Source of the DNA: Arthrobacter sp.
GTDB lineage: Bacteria; Actinomycetota; Actinomycetes; Actinomycetales; Micrococcaceae
NCBI GenBank assembly: GCA_031277795.1
Contig: JAITLQ010000004.1
Coordinates: forward strand, 124,001-188,000
Direction: 5' to 3'
Length of the DNA: 64,000 nucleotides
Shown here: piece by piece, positions 55,883-64,000 of the stretch
Numbering within the stretch: position 1 is the stretch's first letter
Layout of the letters: each line of letters opens with the position of its first letter
Program-made: the position numbers and the translations under genes
Notes under the pieces: model-generated
What the model was told of the DNA's origin: nothing
What the model saw: only the letters and a program-made list of their open reading frames with translations
The model's database searches: none

Positions 55883-57757
55883 CTAGCCGGCGCTCTGGGC
55901 GAGCGGCAGGCGAACGGCAAACTGCGTGCGCCCCGGCTCGGACTCCACGCTGATGTGCCCGCCGTGGGACTCCACGATGGCCTTGACGATGGACAGGCCG
56001 AGCCCCGTGGTCGGGGCGGCGCCCGAGCGGGCGGCGTCGGCCCGTGCAAAGCGGTCGAAGACCTTGTCGAGGAACTCGGGATCGATGCCCTCGCCGTTGT
56101 CGGTGACGGTCAGCAGCGCCTGTCCGTCCGGCGTAGCGCGCACGCCCACCGTGACGGTGGTGCCGTCCGAGGTGTGCTTGCGGGCATTGGACATGAGGTT
56201 CTGCAGCACGCGGTTGAGCTGCGGCTCGTCCCCCGTGACCACCACGGGATGCTCGGCGTCGAACTCCAGCTTCCAGCGGTGATCCTTCGCTGCCACCGTG
56301 AAGTCCCGGGAGAGGTCGACCGCGAGGCGCGTGAGGTCCACCGGTTCCTCGGCCGGCGGGCGGCCCTCGTCGAGGCGCGCCAACAGGAGCAGGTTCTCGA
56401 CCAGCTCCGTCATGCGCCTGGTCTGTTCCCGCACGCGCCCCAGCGAACGGTCGCCGTCGTCGGAGAGCGCCTCGGTGGCGCCGATGAGCTCGGAGTAGCC
56501 CTGGATCGCGGCGAGCGGCGTGCGCAACTCGTGGCTCGCATCGGCGGCAAAGCGGCGCATGCGGGCCTCGGAACGGGCGCGCACGTCGAGCGCGCCGTCC
56601 ACGTTGTCGAGGAGCGAGTTGAGCGCGGCGCCCACGTTGCCCACCTCGGTGCCGGGGACCGCATCCTCCGGGGCCACGCGCACGTCGACGTCCACGTTGC
56701 CCTTCTCGAGCGGCTGCTCTGCCACCGCCGAGGCCACGGCCGACACCCGGGCGAGCGGGCGCAGCGCGCGGGAGACCAGCACGGTGCCCAGGGTGCCGAT
56801 GAGGATGATGCCGCCCAAGGAGACGAGCACCATCGAGACATCGAGCGTCGCGAGCGTGCGCGTGGCCTCGGCCGTCGGCACGCCCACGATCATGGTGGTT
56901 TCGACGGAGCCGAGCGCGCCCGTGCTGCTGCGCACCTGCACGGTGGCGGGCACGGCCTGGAAGCGGAAGGTGCCGATACTGAGGTTCACCGTGGCCAGCG
57001 AGGCGGACTCGTTGCCCTCGGAGGCCGTCGCGAAGTGCAGCAGGATCGCCTGGTCAGCGGCGGAGACCTCCACGTATCCGGCGTCGGTGGACTGCGGGTC
57101 GCGGTAGGAGGGCTGGGCCAGGAACGCGCCGTTGAAGACGGCGCCCACGATGGTGCCGTTCTGCGGCAGGTTGCGGCCGGTCTGGTCGTTGCGCTGCCAG
57201 CTGGGCAGCGTGCTTGGCTCGGTGTTGGCATCCATGAGCTGCTGCTGACCCCTGGCCACGGCGCTGCGCAGATCGTCGTTGACCTGGGCGCTGAGGCGGG
57301 CCGCCATCGAGGCGTGGGTGACGCCGCCGATGACGGAGAAGCCGACGATCAGCAGGATCAACAGCATGCCAACGAGCCGCGCCCGCAGGGAGAGGGGGCG
57401 CTTGCGCCGCAGGGTCGCCATGAGCTTGGCGAACACGCCGGCGGGGCGCGCTTCGGGGGTGGCGGCGGACCCAGGGCCCGACGGCGCCGGGTCGCCAGAG
57501 GCGCCCGACGGCGCTGGCTCGCCAGCGGTGCCCGGCTCGCCAGCGGCGCCCGGTTCACCGGCGTCCCGGGGGCGGGACGCCGCGGCGACGGCCTCGGCGG
57601 GATCGCCGGGGAGCGACCCGCCGGCCTGGTCCTGGGCCATCGAGGCGTCGGCCCGGGGCGTGGCGTCCTGCGCGGAAGCCGCGGGGGAACCCGCGGCGGA
57701 GGCCGGCGGGGCCACGTCGAGCGGCTCGCCGGGAACGGGGCGAGCGCCAGGGCTCAC
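55883..57757 (-). CDS. Membrane sensor histidine kinase
   Basis: The 624-residue kinase has a disordered Ala/Pro/Gly-rich cytoplasmic N-terminus of about 120 residues with GEPG-type repeats. Then come TM1 (LVGMLLILLIVGFSVIGGV), an extracytoplasmic sensor of about 170 residues, TM2 (MVLVSLGGIILIGTLGTVLV), a HAMP domain, the H-box FAADASHELRTPLAAIQGY with phospho-acceptor His, and the ATPase with NLMSNARKHT, DNGEGID and GLGLSIVKAI. It phosphorylates the response regulator whose stop overlaps its GTG start (GTGA). The signal is unknown; envelope-related glycosyltransferases lie downstream. Confidence 0.93.
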   Translation of the reverse strand: MSPGARPVPGEPLDVAPPASAAGSPAASAQDATPRADASMAQDQAGGSLPGDPAEAVAAASRPRDAGEPGAAGEPGTAGEPAPSGASGDPAPSGPGSAATPEARPAGVFAKLMATLRRKRPLSLRARLVGMLLILLIVGFSVIGGVTHASMAARLSAQVNDDLRSAVARGQQQLMDANTEPSTLPSWQRNDQTGRNLPQNGTIVGAVFNGAFLAQPSYRDPQSTDAGYVEVSAADQAILLHFATASEGNESASLATVNLSIGTFRFQAVPATVQVRSSTGALGSVETTMIVGVPTAEATRTLATLDVSMVLVSLGGIILIGTLGTVLVSRALRPLARVSAVASAVAEQPLEKGNVDVDVRVAPEDAVPGTEVGNVGAALNSLLDNVDGALDVRARSEARMRRFAADASHELRTPLAAIQGYSELIGATEALSDDGDRSLGRVREQTRRMTELVENLLLLARLDEGRPPAEEPVDLTRLAVDLSRDFTVAAKDHRWKLEFDAEHPVVVTGDEPQLNRVLQNLMSNARKHTSDGTTVTVGVRATPDGQALLTVTDNGEGIDPEFLDKVFDRFARADAARSGAAPTTGLGLSIVKAIVESHGGHISVESEPGRTQFAVRLPLAQSAG

Positions 57758-58497
57758 GCCGCGGCCGGCTTCAGGACGTAGCCGGCGCCGCGCACCGTGT
57801 GAATCATGGGCTCGCGGCCCACGTCGATCTTCTTGCGCAGGTAGGAGACGTAGAGCTCCACGATGTTCGCTTGGCCGCCGAAGTCGTAGTTCCACACGGC
57901 ATCGAGGATCTGGGGCTTGGAGACCACGCGGCGCGCGTTCTCCATGAGGTAGCGCAGCAGGTCGAACTCGGTCGCCGTGAGCTGGATCGAGTCGCCGGCG
58001 CGGCTGACCTCGCGGGAGTCGGTGTTGAGCGTGAGGTCACCGATGACGAGCTCGGCCTCGTCGGCGGTGGCGGCGCCGGAGCGCTGCACCAGGCGATGCA
58101 GGCGCAGGAGCACCTCCTCGAGGCTGAAGGGCTTGGTGACGTAGTCGTCGCCGCCGGCGGCGAGGCCCTCGATGCGATCGTCCACCGTGTCCTTGGCGGT
58201 CAGGAAGAGCGCCGGAACGTCGGGAAGGAAGGCGCGCACGCGGCGCAGCACCTCCGGGCCCTCGATGCCGGGAAGCATCCAATCGAGCACGAGCACGTCC
58301 GGGGTGATGGCCCGCGCCTGGCGGACGGCCTCCTGCCCCTCGTGCGCCACGGTGACGTCCCAACCGAGCATGCGGGTGCCCATGCCCACGAGTTCGGCGA
58401 GCGAGGGCTCGTCGTCCACGACGAGGGCGCGGATGGGGGAACCATCCGGGTGCTCGAGACGGGGGAGCTGCTGGGGCGAAAATCGTGAGGTGCTCAT
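57754..58497 (-). CDS. OmpR/PhoB-family response regulator
   Basis: The 247-residue regulator has a receiver domain (acidic pocket VVDDEPS, phospho-acceptor Asp in VLVLDWMLPG, switch Thr in LTAK, Lys in TKPFS) and a winged-helix effector (LTATEFDLLRYLMEN to VRGAGYVLKPAA). It is transcribed first, with the histidine kinase overlapping its end. Start ATG 58497. It is divergent from an orphan winged-helix gene across a 500-base gap. Confidence 0.94.
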   Translation of the reverse strand: MSTSRFSPQQLPRLEHPDGSPIRALVVDDEPSLAELVGMGTRMLGWDVTVAHEGQEAVRQARAITPDVLVLDWMLPGIEGPEVLRRVRAFLPDVPALFLTAKDTVDDRIEGLAAGGDDYVTKPFSLEEVLLRLHRLVQRSGAATADEAELVIGDLTLNTDSREVSRAGDSIQLTATEFDLLRYLMENARRVVSKPQILDAVWNYDFGGQANIVELYVSYLRKKIDVGREPMIHTVRGAGYVLKPAAA

Positions 58498-58997
58498 GGC
58501 ATCACTTTCCCTGTGGGACGTGGGCCCATCCTGTCACGAAGCTGTGAAGGGGCTATGTGAGATGCGATACATGAGCCGTGGTGGCGAGTCAAGAGCAAGT
58601 GAGCGAAGTATTCGGTGTCTTGCATGAATATGCGGTTCAGATTGGGAGTTCTCTGAATGGAGAAGTTACCGGGAGGTCGGCAAATCGGGCCGCCTTCCCG
58701 TCGGGAAAGCCATATTCAGGCCAATATCAAGCCGATCTTTCACAATTCACGCTCCGTGTGGCGTGTGTCACATTCTGTAGGCAATGTCTCAAGATGTGAG
58801 ACAAATGCATAATCCACTCTTGCGTGGACGCTTTATTACGCGCATGATGACACGTGTGAAGCAGCACACGACGCCATCGATCACGGGAGCTCCCGCCCGC
58901 GATGGTCGCCGCTGTCGAATGCACAGGCCGCGCACGCAGCGCGGCTGACCCGCCCCATTCGACGCCGCAAGGCACCCTGATCCCCTGAGGTAGCAGC
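58498..58997. other. 500-base gene-free divergent region with relatively low GC
   Basis: No credible gene is seen between the response regulator and the winged-helix gene. The middle part (about 58600-58850) is AT-richer than either neighbour. It contains the short hairpin CTTCCC-GTC-GGGAAAG and the perfect repeat described at 58785-58803. A long regulated leader or an unannotated small RNA is possible. Confidence 0.4.
58785..58803. promoter_or_regulatory. Perfect inverted repeat TGTCTCA-N5-TGAGACA
   Basis: TGTCTCA (58785-58791) and TGAGACA (58797-58803) form a 7-5-7 palindrome 195 bases upstream of the winged-helix gene. The size and spacing suit a dimeric repressor. The binding protein is unknown. 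Confidence 0.4.
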
Positions 58998-59792
58998 ATG
59001 AGCACGAACGCCGGATACGTCCACATCTCCGTCCGCAACGCGCAGACCCGAGCGGCCGCCGCTCGTCGTCAGGCCGCGTGGCAGCAGCAGGCTTCTGGCA
59101 TGGGCGTGACTCCCATGTCTCCCGAGGTCACGGCGCGCACGCAGCAGGCCGGCCCGGCAGCGGTGCTGAGCCAAACGCGTCCGGGCCCGGAGCGCGTGGG
59201 TGACACCAAGGCCCGCGGCTTTGTCCTCTATGTGGGCCTCGACGAGGCGGCGGCGGCCGCCGCCGGCACGTCCCTCACTAAGCTGGCCACCCAGGTGCGC
59301 GGCTTCCTGCAGACGCTTGCCCCCGAGGCGCAGACCCACGCCGCGGTGGCGCTGGCGGCCGCCGGCGCCCCGGGCGCCGACCTCGAGGTCGTCCGCCAGG
59401 CGCTCGGCGATCCCACCGTGTCCCGCACCCCGCGCACCTTCCAGCGCCAGTCTCAGCATGCCCCGGCCGCGTCCGGCGTGCTGATCGACCTGTCCCGCCG
59501 CGAGGTCCAGCTGGACGGCGAGGTCGTGAACCTGACCTACAAGGAGTTCGAGCTCCTGAACTACCTCGTGGAGAACGGCACCCGCACGGTGGGCCGCGAG
59601 GAGCTGCTCGAGAACCTGTGGAAGGGCGCGGACGAGATCCCGAACGAGCGCACCATCGACGTTCACATCCGCCGCCTGCGCGCCAAGCTGGGCCGCCTCT
59701 CCAACACCGTGCGCACGGTGCGCGGCCAGGGCTACCGCTTCTACGAGCACCCCGAGGTCACCGTCTGGGCTGCCCCGGAATACTCCATCTGA
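58998..59792 (+). CDS. Orphan winged-helix transcriptional regulator (OmpR/PhoB DNA-binding domain)
   Basis: The 264-residue protein has a C-terminal PhoB-like winged helix (about 165-255): VLIDLSRREVQLDGEVVNLT, YKEFELLNYLVENGTRTVGR, ERTIDVHIRRLRAKLG and VRGQGYRFYEH. The first 150 residues lack the receiver Asp pocket and are Ala/Gln-rich, with a small alpha/beta part (ARGFVLYVGLDEAAAAAAG). It is therefore not a standard response regulator. Function and signal are unknown; a nucleoid-type or constitutive regulator is possible. A clear terminator follows. Confidence 0.85.
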   Translation: MSTNAGYVHISVRNAQTRAAAARRQAAWQQQASGMGVTPMSPEVTARTQQAGPAAVLSQTRPGPERVGDTKARGFVLYVGLDEAAAAAAGTSLTKLATQVRGFLQTLAPEAQTHAAVALAAAGAPGADLEVVRQALGDPTVSRTPRTFQRQSQHAPAASGVLIDLSRREVQLDGEVVNLTYKEFELLNYLVENGTRTVGREELLENLWKGADEIPNERTIDVHIRRLRAKLGRLSNTVRTVRGQGYRFYEHPEVTVWAAPEYSI

Positions 59793-59820
59793 TCCCGGCC
59801 GGGCACGCCCCGGCTCCCAG

Positions 59821-59855
59821 CGGGCCCCGCTTGGCATCACGCCGAGCGGGGCCCG
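59821..59855 (+). terminator. Terminator of the winged-helix gene
   Basis: CGGGCCCCGCT (59821-59831) pairs with AGCGGGGCCCG (59845-59855), extended by GGC/GCC inside the loop. It lies 28 bases after the stop codon. Confidence 0.75.
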
Positions 59856-59877
59856 CCGTATTTGGACGCACCTTTCG

Positions 59878-59883
59878 TAGACT
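59878..59883 (+). promoter_or_regulatory. -10 box (TAGACT) before the SixA-like gene
   Basis: TAGACT is followed by six bases and the ATG at 59890, without a Shine-Dalgarno sequence, suggesting a leaderless mRNA. Confidence 0.35.
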
Positions 59884-59889
59884 GGATTC

Positions 59890-60423
59890 ATGTCCCAGCC
59901 GGCCCGCCACACGCTTTTAATCCTTCGTCACGCCAAGGCGGAGGCCCCGTGGGGGACGCCGGATCGCGAGCGCGGCCTCACCGAGCGCGGAGGGGCGCAG
60001 GCGCGGTGGGTCGGCGAGCTCCTGGCCGCCCGGCGGGAGCTGCTTCCGGACGGGGCGCTGGTCTCGGACGCGCGGCGCACGCGCGCCACCTACGCGTGGG
60101 TCGCGTCGCGGCTGGGGGAAGAGGCCCCCAGCGCCTACCTGGATGAGCGGCTGTATGACGCGCCGGTCACGCGCGTGCTGGCCAGCATCAACGAGATGCC
60201 GGAGACGGTGTCCACACTCGTCGTGGTGGCGCATCAGCCGGCCGTTCAGGAGCTGGTGCTGCGGCTCGCGAGCGCGGATTCGGCCGCGGAGGCCGTCATG
60301 GAGGCTTCGTGGGACTATCCGACGGCGGGGCTGGCCGTGCTCCAGGTGCCGGGTCCGTGGGCCGAACTGGACGGTCGAGACGCCCGCCTCACCGAGTTCC
60401 TGGTGCCCCCGCGCGAGGGCTGA
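59890..60423 (+). CDS. SixA-like histidine phosphatase
   Basis: The 177-residue enzyme of the histidine phosphatase superfamily has the LILRHAKAE motif with the catalytic His and neighbouring Arg, SDARRTRATYAW with the second Arg, and VVAHQPAVQEL with the second His. SixA removes phosphate from phosphohistidine proteins. Natural substrates here are unknown. It stands alone, followed by GC-rich tandem repeats. Confidence 0.92.
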   Translation: MSQPARHTLLILRHAKAEAPWGTPDRERGLTERGGAQARWVGELLAARRELLPDGALVSDARRTRATYAWVASRLGEEAPSAYLDERLYDAPVTRVLASINEMPETVSTLVVVAHQPAVQELVLRLASADSAAEAVMEASWDYPTAGLAVLQVPGPWAELDGRDARLTEFLVPPREG

Positions 60424-60446
60424 GCGCCCGCCGGTGGCGCCCACGT

Positions 60447-60590
60447 GCCCGGGGTGCGGCGCCTTCCGGGGCGACGGGCGACCGGGCCCGCTGAGGCGCC
60501 ACGCGCCCGGGGTGCGGCGCAATCCGGGGCGACGGCCGACCGGGGCCCGCTGAGGCCCCGCGCGCCCGGGGCGCGGCGCCCGCGCCCGGT
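60447..60590. repeat. GC-rich tandem repeat, about 58-59 bp unit, 2.3 copies
   Basis: Copies begin at 60447, 60505 and 60564 with GCCCGGGG(T/C)GCGGCGC. They share CCGGGGCGACGG and CCCGCTGAGGC blocks. They lie between the SixA-like gene and the tRNA terminator, in DNA without a gene (60424-60649). The last copy is incomplete. Confidence 0.75.
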
Positions 60591-60649
60591 AAGGCACGAC
60601 GTCGTGCCTTGGGTGGGGTGTCTCAGTTCCCCTGCGTGTCGGGAAAGCA

Positions 60650-60677
60650 AAAAGCCGGTCCGTGAGGACCGGCTTTT
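60650..60677 (-). terminator. Terminator of the tRNA-Arg transcript
   Basis: AAAAGCCGGTCC (60650-60661) pairs with GGACCGGCTTTT (60666-60677) around GTGA, six bases past the 3' end of the second tRNA, with a T-run on either strand. It is a classic intrinsic terminator. Confidence 0.9.
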
Positions 60678-60682
60678 GTTGG

Positions 60683-60756
<74 letters not shown>

Positions 60757-60794
60757 ATCTTGCAAGCTCTTGGAGGAGCTCACTCAACCTCAAA

Positions 60795-60816
60795 GAGCTA
60801 CTCAAGCGAGTAGCTC
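60795..60816 (-). terminator. Hairpin between the two tRNA-Arg genes
   Basis: GAGCTACTC (60795-60803) pairs with GAGTAGCTC (60808-60816) around AAGC, followed on the minus strand by TTTG. It could terminate or guide processing of the first tRNA, so the two copies may be separate or a processed pair. Confidence 0.6.
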
Positions 60817-60827
60817 CTCGTGATTGG

Positions 60828-60901
<74 letters not shown>

Positions 60902-60943
60902 ATGATCTTCGCTTCCGCCGTGGCGGTTGCTTGACCTCGATCA

Positions 60944-60973
60944 AGATTACACGCGGCGGCGGCGCGGGCCAAA
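60944..60973 (-). promoter_or_regulatory. Candidate promoter of the tRNA-Arg genes
   Basis: On the minus strand TTTGGC (60973-60968), an 18-base spacer and TAATCT (60949-60944) form a plausible promoter about 40 bases before the first tRNA. The palindrome CTTGA-CCTCGA-TCAAG (60930-60945) overlaps the expected start point. Confidence 0.45.
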
Positions 60974-61033
60974 TCGAGGGCCGGTCTCGCGCGAGGTGAC
61001 GGGGAGAATGTTCTCTCCAGTTATACCGGTCTA

Positions 61034-61049
61034 TGTGACCTTCGTCACT
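61034..61049. promoter_or_regulatory. CRP/GlxR-like operator upstream of PEP carboxykinase
   Basis: TGTGACCTTCGTCACT fits TGTGA-N6-TCACA with one mismatch. It is 159 bases before the pckG start. In corynebacteria and mycobacteria, cAMP-responsive regulators of this type bind such sites at central carbon genes. Function here is inferred. Confidence 0.5.
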
Positions 61050-61207
61050 CGACTGAACGGACGGAGGGGCGGAATTCCGCGGAAGTTGACCTTTCGGGGT
61101 CCCGAACGCGGCGTCGAGTGTGAACTGGCTCGCACTGCGGCCCAGCGGCGGCCGGCGCGGCGGCCCTACGATCGATCCACCGACGAACCCAATGGAGGGA
61201 TTGTTCA

Positions 61208-63046
61208 ATGACGACGATCGCCGATCGCCAGGTCCAGGCAAGCGGGCACAGCGCCCCGACCACGCACGTCAAGCTGGCGCAGTGGGTCGAGGAAGTCGCA
61301 GCCCTCACGAAGCCTGATCGCGTCTATTGGGTCGACGGCTCGCAGGAAGAGAACGATCGCCTGACCGCGCAGCTCGTCGAGGCCGGCACGCTGATCAAGC
61401 TCAACGAGGAGAAGTTCCCTAACTCCTTCGCGGCGTTCTCCGACCCGAGCGACGTGGCGCGCGTCGAGGAGCAGACCTTCATCTGCTCCGTCAACGAACG
61501 CGACGCCGGCTTCACCAATAACTGGATGGAGCCGAACGAGATGAAGGCCAAGCTCAACGGCCTCTTCGACGGCGCCATGCGCGGGCGCACCATGTATGTC
61601 ATCCCGTTCGTCATGGGCCACCTGGACGCCGAGGATCCCAAGTTCGGCGTGGAGATCACCGACTCCGAGTACGTCGTGGCCTCCATGCGCATCATGGCCC
61701 GCATCGGCACCGATGTGCTGCGCAAGCTCGAGGAGCAGCAGTCCTTCTTTGTCCCGGCGCTGCACTCCGTGGGCGCCCCCCTGGAGTCCGGTCAGCCGGA
61801 CGTGCCGTGGCCGTGCAACCCGGAGAAGTGGATCGTGCACTTCCCCGAGGAGCGTTCCATCGTGTCCTACGGCTCCGGCTACGGCGGAAACGCCCTGCTC
61901 GGCAAGAAGTGCTTCGCGCTGCGCATCGCCTCCGTCATGGCGCGCGATGAGGGCTGGCTCGCCGAACACATGCTGATCCTCAAGCTGACCTCGCCCGAGG
62001 GCAAGGACTACCACGTGGCCGCCGCCTTCCCGTCGGCCTGCGGCAAGACCAACCTCGCGCTCCTGGATCCCACGATCGAGGGTTGGAAGGTCGAGACCCT
62101 GGGGGATGACATCGCCTGGATGCGCATCGGCGCCAACGGCGAGCTGCGCGCCATCAACCCCGAGGCCGGCCTGTTCGGCGTGGCCCCCGGCACCGGCTGG
62201 TCCACGAACCCCAACGCGATGCGCGCCATCGCCAAGGGCAACTCGGTCTTCACCAACGTTGCGCTCACCGACGACGGCGGCGTGTGGTGGGAGGGCATGA
62301 CCGACGAGGTTCCTGCCCACCTCACCGACTGGCTCGGCAACGACTGGAATCCCGAGTCCGATCGCCCGGCCGCGCACCCGAACTCGCGCTTCTGCACGCC
62401 GATCGATCAGGTCGACATGCTCTCCGACGAGTACAACAACCCGCAGGGCGTGAAGATCGACGCGATCCTCTTCGGCGGCCGTCGCAAGACGACCATCCCC
62501 CTGGTCACCCAGGCCCGCACGTGGACCTCCGGCGTCTTCATGGGCTCCACGCTCTCCTCCGAGACCACGGCTGCCGCCGCCGGTCAGGTGGGCCTGGTGC
62601 GCCGCGATCCCATGGCGATGCTGCCGTTCATCGGCTACGACGCTGGCGACTACCTGAACCACTGGGACTCCATCAGCACCCGCACCTCCGAGGATCAGCT
62701 GCCGCAGATCTTCCTGGTGAACTGGTTCCGTCGCACCTCCGAGGGCGGCTTCGCCTGGCCCGGCTTCGGCGAGAACTCGCGCGTCCTCAAGTGGGCCATC
62801 GAGCGCCTCGAGAGCAAGGCGGACGCGGTGGAGACCCCCATCGGTTTTGTTCCCGCCGCCGGCTCCTTGGACATCAAGGGTCTGGACCTGAGCGAGGACG
62901 AGGTCGCCGAGGCCACCCACGTGAGCGTCGATGAGTGGCGCGCCGAGCTGCCGGGGATCGAGGAGTGGTTCTCCCGCTTCGGCGAGTCCCTGCCGGCCTC
63001 CCTGCGCGCCGAGCTGGACGAGCTCACGGAGCGCCTGGGCCGCTGA
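61208..63046 (+). CDS. pckG: Phosphoenolpyruvate carboxykinase (GTP)
   Basis: The enzyme interconverts oxaloacetate plus GTP with phosphoenolpyruvate, GDP and CO2 in gluconeogenesis. The 612-residue length is that of GTP-type PEPCK. Features are the CDS start MTTIADRQV, the [13 protein letters not shown] block, [20 protein letters not shown], the nucleotide loop [12 protein letters not shown] near 274-285 with the reactive Cys, [10 protein letters not shown], and [15 protein letters not shown] precedes the ATG. A 300-base upstream region contains a CRP/GlxR-like site. A perfect terminator follows. Confidence 0.97.
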   Translation: MTTIADRQVQASGHSAPTTHVKLAQWVEEVAALTKPDRVYWVDGSQEENDRLTAQLVEAGTLIKLNEEKFPNSFAAFSDPSDVARVEEQTFICSVNERDAGFTNNWMEPNEMKAKLNGLFDGAMRGRTMYVIPFVMGHLDAEDPKFGVEITDSEYVVASMRIMARIGTDVLRKLEEQQSFFVPALHSVGAPLESGQPDVPWPCNPEKWIVHFPEERSIVSYGSGYGGNALLGKKCFALRIASVMARDEGWLAEHMLILKLTSPEGKDYHVAAAFPSACGKTNLALLDPTIEGWKVETLGDDIAWMRIGANGELRAINPEAGLFGVAPGTGWSTNPNAMRAIAKGNSVFTNVALTDDGGVWWEGMTDEVPAHLTDWLGNDWNPESDRPAAHPNSRFCTPIDQVDMLSDEYNNPQGVKIDAILFGGRRKTTIPLVTQARTWTSGVFMGSTLSSETTAAAAGQVGLVRRDPMAMLPFIGYDAGDYLNHWDSISTRTSEDQLPQIFLVNWFRRTSEGGFAWPGFGENSRVLKWAIERLESKADAVETPIGFVPAAGSLDIKGLDLSEDEVAEATHVSVDEWRAELPGIEEWFSRFGESLPASLRAELDELTERLGR

Positions 63047-63064
63047 GCCCCGTCCTCACGAGAA

Positions 63065-63104
63065 CGAGGCCCCCTTCCGCACGAGAGAGCGGAAGGGGGC
63101 CTCG
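63065..63104 (+). terminator. Intrinsic terminator of pckG
   Basis: A perfect 16-bp stem (63065-63080 with 63089-63104) begins 19 bases after the stop codon. The interval to 63298 contains no gene. Confidence 0.8.
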
Positions 63105-63212
63105 CGTGTTGGTGCCGCGGCGCGCGTTCGCGCCACGTTCCGCGCCGGCCGGGGCCGCGACGCACCGCGTGAGAGGTCCCCGCGTGCGCGGCGGGGCCGG
63201 TCGCCAACGCGA

Positions 63213-63250
63213 GAGGGGCCGATCGAGACACACGTCTCGATCGGCCCCTC
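63213..63250 (-). terminator. Terminator of the phosphomannomutase/hypothetical gene pair
   Basis: A perfect 17-bp stem (63213-63229 with 63234-63250) around ACAC lies 49 bases past the stop of the minus-strand hypothetical gene. Confidence 0.75.
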
Positions 63251-63298
63251 GCTGTGGTCGGTTGCGCCGGCCGGTTCGCCCGGCGCTCCGGCCGCGGC

Positions 63299-63808
63299 TC
63301 AGTCGTCCCAGATGCCGAGCCCCTCGGGCTCGTCCCCGTCCAGCTGACCCCACACGGGGCCAGACTCGCCCAGGGTGTACGGCTGCACCAGGGCGGCGGC
63401 GGGGCCGAGCACGTGGATGGCCTCCACGTGGATGGCGTCGGTGCCGCCCTCGAGCAGGGTCACATCCGACACCACGGCGGCAGCCGAGAGGTCGCCGCGC
63501 TGGGCGCGCAGGGCCTCGATCAGCTCGGCGACGATGACGCCGCCGTCGATCTCCGCGTCCTCGTCCTCGCCCGTGGGCTCCACGAGCACCATGCGCAGGG
63601 AGGGCTCGCCTTCCTCCGGGGCGTCGTTGTCCTCGGCGATGCGGCGGGCCACGGCGGCCTCGTTCTCCAGGACCACGGCGAACGGCATGATGCCGCCCAT
63701 CTGCACGAGGTGTTCCTGGGCGATGGACAGGGCGGTGCCCAGCACGCCGTCCAGGTCCTGGGCGGCCTCTGACTCGACGCTGGGCTGGATCTCGGGGGTC
63801 TCGCTCAT
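63299..63808 (-). CDS. Hypothetical protein coupled to phosphomannomutase
   Basis: The 169-residue acidic cytoplasmic protein is not assignable to a named family. It has an N-terminal helical part (GVLGTALSIAQEHLVQMGGIMPFAVV by blocks), an acidic middle (EDNDAPEEGEP, TGEDEDAEIDGG) and a short beta-rich end around AIHVEAIHVLG. No signal, span or catalytic motif is seen. Its ATG overlaps the upstream mutase stop by four bases, so it is co-translated with a sugar-phosphate enzyme. Confidence 0.75.
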   Translation of the reverse strand: MSETPEIQPSVESEAAQDLDGVLGTALSIAQEHLVQMGGIMPFAVVLENEAAVARRIAEDNDAPEEGEPSLRMVLVEPTGEDEDAEIDGGVIVAELIEALRAQRGDLSAAAVVSDVTLLEGGTDAIHVEAIHVLGPAAALVQPYTLGESGPVWGQLDGDEPEGLGIWDD

Positions 63809-64000
63809 GCTGCGCTCCTGACGATGGAGAGGACCAGATCGCGCACGGCGGCCATGGCCTCGGGGGTCTTGGCTTCGCCGTTGTAGCGAAGGAAGGGCTC
63901 GGTGTTAGACGGGCGGAGGTTGAACCACCACGCGCCGTCGGCGGCGGCAACGGTGGTGCCGTCGAGGTGGTCAACGTTCACGGCGGCGCCGGCCAGGGCC
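63805..64000 (-). CDS. Phosphomannomutase/phosphoglucomutase, C-terminal end only
   Basis: The last 64 residues of a gene that begins beyond the right window edge are visible. WWFNLRPSNTEPFLRYNGEA is the phosphate-binding loop of domain 4 of alpha-D-phosphohexomutases, and it ends VRDLVLSIVRSAA. It converts hexose 6- and 1-phosphates (mannose or glucose) for envelope sugar synthesis. The stop overlaps the next gene's ATG (ATGA). Confidence 0.9.
   Translation of the reverse strand, partial: ALAGAAVNVDHLDGTTVAAADGAWWFNLRPSNTEPFLRYNGEAKTPEAMAAVRDLVLSIVRSAA

Overview
The window is 64 kb of a high-GC actinobacterial chromosome. GC-rich third positions, frequent GTG starts, a GTP-type PEP carboxykinase, an actinobacterial-style GT39 enzyme with a glycine-rich tail, and several promoters whose TANNNT -10 box sits 6-7 bases before the start codon (probable leaderless mRNAs) all fit Actinomycetota. 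The order Micrococcales is likely; genus cannot be decided from sequence alone. There is no rRNA, recognisable transposase, integrase or CRISPR array. Three tRNA genes are present: one Ser(CGA) and two identical Arg(ACG).

Layout. 0-15 kb is core or household DNA: a VOC protein (cut by the window edge), a cupin, a large Lhr-type helicase, small membrane and lipoproteins, an Lrp regulator, a DUF1905 protein, 6-phosphogluconate dehydrogenase, a 2-hydroxyacid dehydrogenase overlapping rlmH, an amidase, an FMN reductase and a PAP2 phosphatase. 15.3-26.0 kb is a self-contained sugar or polyol catabolic island with visibly lower GC. A minus-strand operon (DeoR regulator, zinc dehydrogenase, GpsA-like dehydrogenase, FGGY kinase, RpiB-like isomerase) diverges from a plus-strand operon (RbsA-, RbsC- and RbsB-like importer, then a class II aldolase/SDR fusion). 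The substrate is not obvious.

26.2-36 kb holds an M19 dipeptidase with a PuuP-like amine permease, three 14-TM-type MFS exporters, glutaminase and a PadR regulator. 36-42.7 kb is an oxidative N-demethylation locus: DmmA-like zinc-ribbon subunit, PDR-type reductase and haem-dependent N-demethylase, with a divergent APC permease, a FadR-type regulator, a soluble Cache-domain protein and YaeQ. 42.8-45 kb has two membrane proteins.

45.1-50 kb is a second low-GC segment next to tRNA-Ser. It carries a 1207-residue SIR2-domain protein resembling defence-associated sirtuins and a small one-TM protein of unknown function. 50.4-64 kb returns to core genes: divergent tadA and upp, a GT2-GtrA/GT39 pair, an OmpR-type two-component system, an orphan winged-helix regulator, a SixA-like phosphatase, the tRNA-Arg pair, GTP-PEPCK with a CRP/GlxR-like operator, a conserved hypothetical gene and the end of a phosphomannomutase gene.

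Possible systems deserving attention are the SIR2 gene pair, the unassigned catabolic island, and the N-demethylase locus with its transcriptionally coupled FadR and Cache genes. Several gene-free stretches contain unusually long perfect inverted repeats or tandem GC-rich repeats.
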